NCBI GenBank assembly: GCA_900315065.1
Contig: OMXQ01000017.1
Span: forward strand, 1 to 36,189
Length of the DNA: 36,189 nucleotides
Reading direction: 5' to 3'
Source: an uncultured Erysipelotrichaceae bacterium
Lineage (GTDB): Bacteria; Bacillota_I; Bacilli_A; Erysipelotrichales; Erysipelotrichaceae
Position numbers and translations under genes: made by a program. Shown here in pieces: positions 32,300 through 36,189 of the stretch; the first letter of the stretch is position 1; each line of letters opens with the position of its first letter. The notes beneath the pieces were generated by a model. That model was given only the letters and a program-made list of their open reading frames with translations. It had not been told where the DNA came from and did not search any database.

Positions 32300-32328
32300 T
32301 TGACACAAAGTTTCCTTTCCGCTATTCT
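32300..32328 (+). promoter_or_regulatory. Strong-looking plus-strand promoter antisense to the phosphoesterase gene
   Basis: TTGACA (32300-32305), 17 bases, TATTCT (32323-32328). Only the 3' end of the convergent phosphoesterase gene and a 13-codon frame lie downstream. Confidence 0.5.
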
Positions 32329-32382
32329 TATCGACTTTATTGAATAGTGAAAAGATTTTGAAACAATGAAGGATGATCACTT

Positions 32383-33354
32383 CTATTTATTTTCTGTTTC
32401 TTTCTGATTCATCTCTGTACGTCTTTTTTCATCCACCTTGATCCATTCATCCAAAGTCAGCGGCTGATAGTCAGAAAACATGCAGAAGCAGTTGATCATG
32501 TGGCAGGGAATGGGGGTTGGTTCCGGTTCATACTTGGAAGTGACTCTTGTTTGTCTTGTTTCCATAATAAAGTGATTTACCAGTTTTTCATCCTGGGTAT
32601 TATGGACATGACCATACAGCATATAGGAAAGTTCTTTTCCTTCTTCATTTTTTGCGTATTGGCGGTTATAGCAGAAAACAGGATAATGAGACAAGACAAC
32701 AAGACGATGATTGTCTTTGATTTCTGCGTATGGTTTGATCCAGCGGAAACGGGTTTTGTCAAATTCCTTGTCTGACAGGAAAGAATCATGATTGCCCTGG
32801 ATCAGATAGAGTCTGCCGTTCAACTGACGCACAATTTCATTGGTAGCTTTGCCTTTGGCAATGGAAAGGTCGCCCAGGATGTAGACCTCATCCTTTTTGG
32901 TTACCTTCTTATTCCATTGTTCAATCATGTATGCATTCATTTCTTCATGGTTCTTAAAGCCTCTGCAGTCCATCTGCTTGTTCAAAGCATTGTGGTAGAA
33001 GTGCATGTCAGAAATATAGAGTTTCCGGGAAGGCGTCTTGTCTTTCTGCCGCAGTTTCTGGGAAAGACTTCTTTTTTCTTTCAAAGGAAGTACAGGAAAA
33101 GAAACAGAAACTTCCAGTTGATGCAGACCGAAGTTCTGCTTCAATACATCCAGTCTGCCTCTTTCATAAAGGTCTGAAATGGTCATGCACCAGAGGGCAC
33201 AGCGCTTGTCACCATCATCCATTTCGTTTGTTTCCATATGGGAAAGCAAAGCAGAAATAAAAGCAGCATTCTGTTCATTTGGTTCTGTTATCAATACCTT
33301 TTCAGCAAGCGCAGACAGGTATTCTTTTTCTTTATCAGTGAGTATAAATTCCAT
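32383..33354 (-). CDS. Calcineurin-like metallophosphoesterase
   Basis: Two-metal phosphoesterase with the full motif set: YISDMHFYHNAL, ILGDLSIAKG, LIQGNHDSF, VVLSHYPVF and LYGHVHN. About 110 residues precede this domain and are helical, with no recognised fold. After it comes a short charged tail. The substrate (nucleotide, phosphoprotein or RNA) is unknown. I prefer ATG 33354 (MEFILTDKEKEY); the 6-residue longer start at 33372 is possible. Neither has a clear binding site, and a TGGTACACT extended -10 lies only about 9 bases ahead of the ATG. Confidence 0.85.
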   Translation of the reverse strand: MEFILTDKEKEYLSALAEKVLITEPNEQNAAFISALLSHMETNEMDDGDKRCALWCMTISDLYERGRLDVLKQNFGLHQLEVSVSFPVLPLKEKRSLSQKLRQKDKTPSRKLYISDMHFYHNALNKQMDCRGFKNHEEMNAYMIEQWNKKVTKKDEVYILGDLSIAKGKATNEIVRQLNGRLYLIQGNHDSFLSDKEFDKTRFRWIKPYAEIKDNHRLVVLSHYPVFCYNRQYAKNEEGKELSYMLYGHVHNTQDEKLVNHFIMETRQTRVTSKYEPEPTPIPCHMINCFCMFSDYQPLTLDEWIKVDEKRRTEMNQKETENK

Positions 33355-33387
33355 ACCGGGCAAGTGTACCATACTTCAGATGAAAAT

Positions 33388-33417
33388 GGGAAAAGAAAAC
33401 CCCGGCAGCAGCCGGAG
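33388..33417 (-). terminator. Intrinsic terminator after the second MATE gene
   Basis: CTCCGGC-TGCT-GCCGGGG on the minus strand, followed by TTTTCTTTT. Confidence 0.9.
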
Positions 33418-33421
33418 CATA

Positions 33422-34798
33422 TTACTGATTCAATGTCTTCTGATCAATCTGTGCTTTTCTTCTTTCCTGGGGAATGGCAACTTTGTACATATAGATCAGA
33501 CACAGGATGACCTGCAAGGCAGAAGAAGATGGTGTAGCAAGCCCGATCCGGAATAAGGAAACCGGCTGGACCTTGCTCATGAGGAAGGAAATCGGAACCC
33601 GGGCACCAAAAGCACCGATCAATGACTGAATCATGACAAACTTCGTTTTTCCGATGCCGTTGAAATAGCCGTTGAAGTTGAAGAAAATCGATGTCAGGAA
33701 GCAGTCAATGGCATAGGCTTTCAGATATTCCCAGCCAGCAGCAGTTACTTCCGGATCCTTGGAGAAGATGCCGCACAGGAAATCTCCGTGGAAGAAAGAC
33801 AGCCAGGCCATAAAGGCACCAATGGCAAAGGAAACAGTGATGGCATAGCGGAGTCCCTTGTGGGCTCTGTCCATCTTGTCTGCACCATAGTTCTGGGCAA
33901 CAAAGGCCGCAATGGATTGGGAGAATGCAGAAGGTACCAGCATGATGAAGGCACATACCTTTTCAGCGACACCGACACCGGCAGAAGAAATGACCCCAAG
34001 GGAATTGACAATGGAGGCAATGATCAGAAAGGATAAGCCGACCAGGAAGTCACCAAGGGCTAAAGGAAAACCGAAGTTGAATACTTTCTTTGTAATGGCA
34101 CCGTCAAAACGGATATCCTTCTTGCCCATTTCAAACGGCAGTTTGATATGCCGGATGATGATATAGGAAATCACAACCGAAATTGCCTGGGATAATACTG
34201 TCGCAATAGCGGCGCCTGCTGCTCCCATGTGGAATACTGCAACAAACAGCAAATCACCAAAGATATTTATGACTGCCGCAATCGCAACAGACACTAACGG
34301 CAATGTTGAATTGCCAAGGCCTCTGAATAAGGAACCAAGGACGTTATAAGCAGTGATAAAGACCAGGCCCCAGGAACAGATCCGGATGTAGTCACAGGTT
34401 GCATCAAAGGCTTCTGCCGGTGCCTGCATGATGACCGCAATTCTCTGAATATTCAATAACATGACAGCCGACAATACAACTGCAACAATGGCAAAGAAAA
34501 CAACCGAAGCTCCCATCGCTTTGCCTGCCTGCTTGTGATTGCCTTCCCCGATCAGCTGACCAATCAGGATCGTTGTGCCCATGGAAAGACCGGCAACAAC
34601 GTTGGTAATCGTCTGCATGATCTGTGATCCTGTCGCAACTGCAGATACGTCACTGGAAGAAGCGAACTGCCCTACAACAAGTAAATCAACTGCACCATAT
34701 AAAGACTGCAATACAAGTGCCAATATAACCGGAATGGAGAATGCCATCAATGGTCCCAAGATTTTGCCGCTTGTAAATGTATTTTTCTTTTCACTCAT
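33422..34798 (-). CDS. MATE family efflux transporter
   Basis: A 12-span Na+/H+ coupled exporter of 458 residues. It opens LMAFSIPVILALVLQSLYGA, VDLLVVGQFASSSDVSAVA and TILIGQLIGEGNHKQAGKAM, classic for the DinF/NorM-like branch. The start ATG 34798 has GGGAGG at good spacing. An in-frame ATG 48 bases upstream (34846) lies in the loop of a terminator-like hairpin behind GAAGG. It is unrelated in position to the first MATE gene and only distantly similar. The substrate is unknown. Confidence 0.94.
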   Translation of the reverse strand: MSEKKNTFTSGKILGPLMAFSIPVILALVLQSLYGAVDLLVVGQFASSSDVSAVATGSQIMQTITNVVAGLSMGTTILIGQLIGEGNHKQAGKAMGASVVFFAIVAVVLSAVMLLNIQRIAVIMQAPAEAFDATCDYIRICSWGLVFITAYNVLGSLFRGLGNSTLPLVSVAIAAVINIFGDLLFVAVFHMGAAGAAIATVLSQAISVVISYIIIRHIKLPFEMGKKDIRFDGAITKKVFNFGFPLALGDFLVGLSFLIIASIVNSLGVISSAGVGVAEKVCAFIMLVPSAFSQSIAAFVAQNYGADKMDRAHKGLRYAITVSFAIGAFMAWLSFFHGDFLCGIFSKDPEVTAAGWEYLKAYAIDCFLTSIFFNFNGYFNGIGKTKFVMIQSLIGAFGARVPISFLMSKVQPVSLFRIGLATPSSSALQVILCLIYMYKVAIPQERRKAQIDQKTLNQ

Positions 34799-34817
34799 CC
34801 TGCAAACCTCCCAAAGC

Positions 34818-34867
34818 AAAAAAAGAAACCGGATAGCAGCAGGCATTTCAGCCTTCGCTTATCCGGT
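34818..34867 (-). terminator. Terminator-like hairpin in the leader of the second MATE gene
   Basis: ACCGGATA and TATCCGGT form a perfect 8-bp stem on the minus strand, followed by TTCTTTTTTT, ending only about 20 bases before the MATE start codon. No gene ends here, so it looks like an attenuator. Confidence 0.8.
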
Positions 34868-34873
34868 GATCAT
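34859..34873 (-). CDS. Possible four-residue uORF (MITG) in the MATE leader
   Basis: ATG ATC ACC GGA TAA lies 13 bases downstream of a GGAGG and runs into the 5' arm of the hairpin, so ribosomes here would melt it. The spacing is long, so translation is uncertain. Confidence 0.3.
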   Translation of the reverse strand: MITG

Positions 34874-34902
34874 TTCTATATGAACGCCTCCGCGCAATTG
34901 GT

Positions 34903-34931
34903 ATTTTAGAGGAATTCAGGTCAGGATTCAA
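34903..34931 (-). promoter_or_regulatory. Promoter of the second MATE gene
   Basis: Minus strand TTGAAT (34931-34926), 17 bases, TAAAAT (34908-34903). The start falls near 34896, giving a leader of about 100 bases. Confidence 0.7.
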
Positions 34932-34976
34932 GACAGAAGGCAGAATTTTGTGAATTCAGATAAATCGTATAATTTT

Positions 34977-35024
34977 TTGAATCCATTCATGTTTTTATGC
35001 TTAAATATTTGAATGTATTCAAAT
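34977..35024. promoter_or_regulatory. Cluster of TTGAAT/ATTCAA palindromes
   Basis: TTGAAT-CC-ATTCAT (34977-34990) and ATTTGAAT-GT-ATTCAAAT (35007-35024) lie upstream of both divergent genes, with further TGAATTCA and GGATTCA half-sites at 34912-34958. A candidate binding region for an unlinked regulator. Confidence 0.5.
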
Positions 35025-35142
35025 TTTCATGCAGCATTCTTTCTCTTTAATGAGGAAAATCAATAAAAACCGGCCCCATTTTACTTAAATCTGTAAAAAA
35101 AACAAAGAATACAAGTATACAATTGAGAAGAAGCAGGAATAA

Positions 35143-36015
35143 ATGAATATGAGGAATCTGAATAAGAAAAATATTATAATGGCTTTCATTATGGTAGCCT
35201 GTCTTGTCATCTGCGCTGTTGTATTCTACATGGACCGCCAGCAGAAAAAAGCCATTGCAGCAGAAAATGCAAACACGAAATCAACCGTAATCGAAACTCT
35301 GTACAGCAGTGCAAGACCTGTCACTATTCTCGATTTGTCCGGCAAGGAAACCGCTGATAAAATCACAGTCTCAGAAGCCCTGACCACCAATTGTACAAAA
35401 ACAAAACTGGAAGACTGGTATTTAAATTACGTACTCAAAAACAACTATAAAGCAGGCATTATAAAATACACAGATAAAGCCGGCTATGGAATATACGCAG
35501 ATGATCAGAACATCTATGTTGACGCAAAACTGACACAGAATCCAAAGACAAAAGCCTTCACTCAGGAAGAAGCAAAAACAATTTATACATGCGATAAAAC
35601 AAAGAAAACAATCACAATCTCTCCGCAGCCAACACAGACACCAGATGAAACACCGGAACCAACCGAAACCCCTGAAGAAACACAAGAAACAACAGAAGAA
35701 AATAATACTGAGCAGGAAAATACAAGCCGTAATGTAAATCAGAATACCAATGATAATAACAACAGCCAGGACAATGCATCACCTGCTCAACCGCAAGCTC
35801 CTGCGCAGAATACAAATACGCAGCACGCGGAAGAACAGCCGAAGCCAGCCCAGGAAGACAATAAAAATACTCCTGTTGAACCAGAAACAAACCCAACCGA
35901 TAATCAAAGTGAAGATGCAGGAAATGACCAGAATCCTTCAGAAGATAATAATCAATCTGAACCAACAAACACTACACCTGAAGAAAACCCAGAAGAAACA
36001 CAGGAAACAGAATAA
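35143..36015 (+). CDS. Membrane-anchored protein with long Thr/Glu/Pro/Asn/Gln-rich tail
   Basis: A 290-residue protein. A short cytoplasmic N-terminus and one hydrophobic span (IIMAFIMVACLVICAVVFYM, about residues 11-30) anchor it. Residues about 45-155 form a small domain (LYSSARPVTILDLSGKET, KLEDWYLNYVLKNNYKAGI, YGIYADDQNIYVDAKL). From about 160 to the end the sequence is low complexity, with PTQTPDETPEPTETPEE-like and Asn/Gln-rich stretches, ending EETQETE. Such tails are usually extended surface linkers, yet no LPXTG sorting signal follows. AGGAA precedes the ATG. No family is recognised. Confidence 0.8.
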   Translation: MNMRNLNKKNIIMAFIMVACLVICAVVFYMDRQQKKAIAAENANTKSTVIETLYSSARPVTILDLSGKETADKITVSEALTTNCTKTKLEDWYLNYVLKNNYKAGIIKYTDKAGYGIYADDQNIYVDAKLTQNPKTKAFTQEEAKTIYTCDKTKKTITISPQPTQTPDETPEPTETPEETQETTEENNTEQENTSRNVNQNTNDNNNSQDNASPAQPQAPAQNTNTQHAEEQPKPAQEDNKNTPVEPETNPTDNQSEDAGNDQNPSEDNNQSEPTNTTPEENPEETQETE

Positions 36016-36042
36016 TCTATAATCATTTAGTCAACAAATATT

Positions 36043-36080
36043 CTGGCTTTGGAATCAGAAAAAATCCAAAGTCAGATTTT
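36043..36080 (+). terminator. Intrinsic terminator after the low-complexity protein gene
   Basis: CTGGCTTTGGA and TCCAAAGTCAG form an 11-bp stem with one G-T pair, followed by ATTTTCG. Confidence 0.85.
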
Positions 36081-36127
36081 CGTATACCGCCGCCAGTCCG
36101 CGTCCGATCTCGATTGCAGGCGCAAAA

Positions 36128-36163
36128 ACAAATAAAAAAGGCACAGGATAAACTGTACCTTTT
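36128..36163 (-). terminator. Intrinsic terminator of a gene beyond the right edge
   Basis: AAAGGTACAG and CTGTGCCTTT pair on the minus strand, followed by TTTATTTG. Confidence 0.75.
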
Positions 36164-36168
36164 AAGTA

Positions 36169-36189
36169 AACCTGGCAGCGAGCTTGATT
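36169..36189 (-). rRNA. rrf: Possible 3' end of a 5S rRNA, partial
   Basis: The minus strand enters the window with GCTCGCTGCCAGGTTT, which resembles a bacterial 5S rRNA 3' end (CGCTGCCAGG), and a terminator follows at once. Only about 20 bases are visible. The alternative, a protein frame open from the edge on the minus strand, would run through the terminator. Confidence 0.4.

Noticed and set aside
34799-34846. Second MATE gene starting at ATG 34846
   Set aside because: The extra 16 residues are encoded by the terminator hairpin and its T-run; ATG 34798 has a better-placed binding site. Kept only as part of the attenuator finding.
36016-36189. Minus-strand frame open from the right edge to a stop near 36055
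   Set aside because: It would read through an intrinsic terminator and a probable rRNA end, so it is treated as chance.
1-36189. Insertion sequences, prophage or CRISPR
   Set aside because: No transposase or integrase frames, no terminal inverted repeats with target duplications and no regular spacer-repeat pattern were seen.

Overview
The window reads as chromosomal DNA of a moderate-GC member of the Bacillota, most likely a gut anaerobe of the Erysipelotrichia type. This rests on strong AGGAGG-type ribosome binding sites, intrinsic terminators, a CcpA-type cre site, a YesL/LplB/LplC-type uptake operon and a tyrosine-kinase polysaccharide regulator of Gram-positive type. The genus is an inference. 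I see no insertion sequence, phage gene, integrase or CRISPR array.

Positions 118 to about 20,980 form a locus for using pectin oligosaccharides and galacturonate. On the minus strand lie a LacI-family repressor, tagaturonate reductase (uxaB) and altronate dehydratase (uxaA). Divergent on the plus strand are KDPG aldolase (kdgA, carrying an extra VOC-like domain), KDG kinase (kdgK), kduD and kduI. An orphan Phd-type antitoxin follows. A seven-gene minus-strand operon (16264 to 8771) encodes a lipoprotein binding protein, two permeases, YesL, a TIM-barrel isomerase, a GH105 hydrolase and a GH28 galacturonase. An AraC regulator is divergent from it. Beyond come a frameshifted PARG-like gene, a pectin methylesterase and uronate isomerase (uxaC). 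No carbohydrate enzyme here has a signal peptide, so the locus appears to import oligosaccharides and take them apart in the cytoplasm: methylesterase, GH28 and GH105, then KduI/KduD or UxaC/UxaB/UxaA, then KdgK and KdgA, giving pyruvate and glyceraldehyde-3-phosphate. Matching palindromes around AAACCGGTTT at five control regions suggest one LacI-family regulator ties the units together.

Positions 21,000 to 27,800 hold DegV, a degenerate RecG/AlbA-like protein, a large membrane protein of unknown function, a MATE transporter, a small membrane protein and cysK. The cysK leader is the most striking element: it encodes a 26-residue peptide with four consecutive cysteine codons, followed by an intrinsic terminator and a competing pairing, the layout of a cysteine-sensing ribosome-mediated attenuator.

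Positions 27,800 to 31,000 contain two tRNA-Lys(CUU) genes with identical 76-nt sequence and related promoters and terminators. They flank an orphan CpsC-CpsB-CpsD module whose kinase ends in a Gly-Tyr repeat. Then come an unlisted 57-residue gene, an aldo/keto reductase that has lost its catalytic Tyr and His, a probable 6S RNA, a metallophosphoesterase, a second MATE transporter behind a terminator-like leader hairpin, and a membrane-anchored low-complexity protein. The right edge may enter the 3' end of a 5S rRNA on the minus strand.
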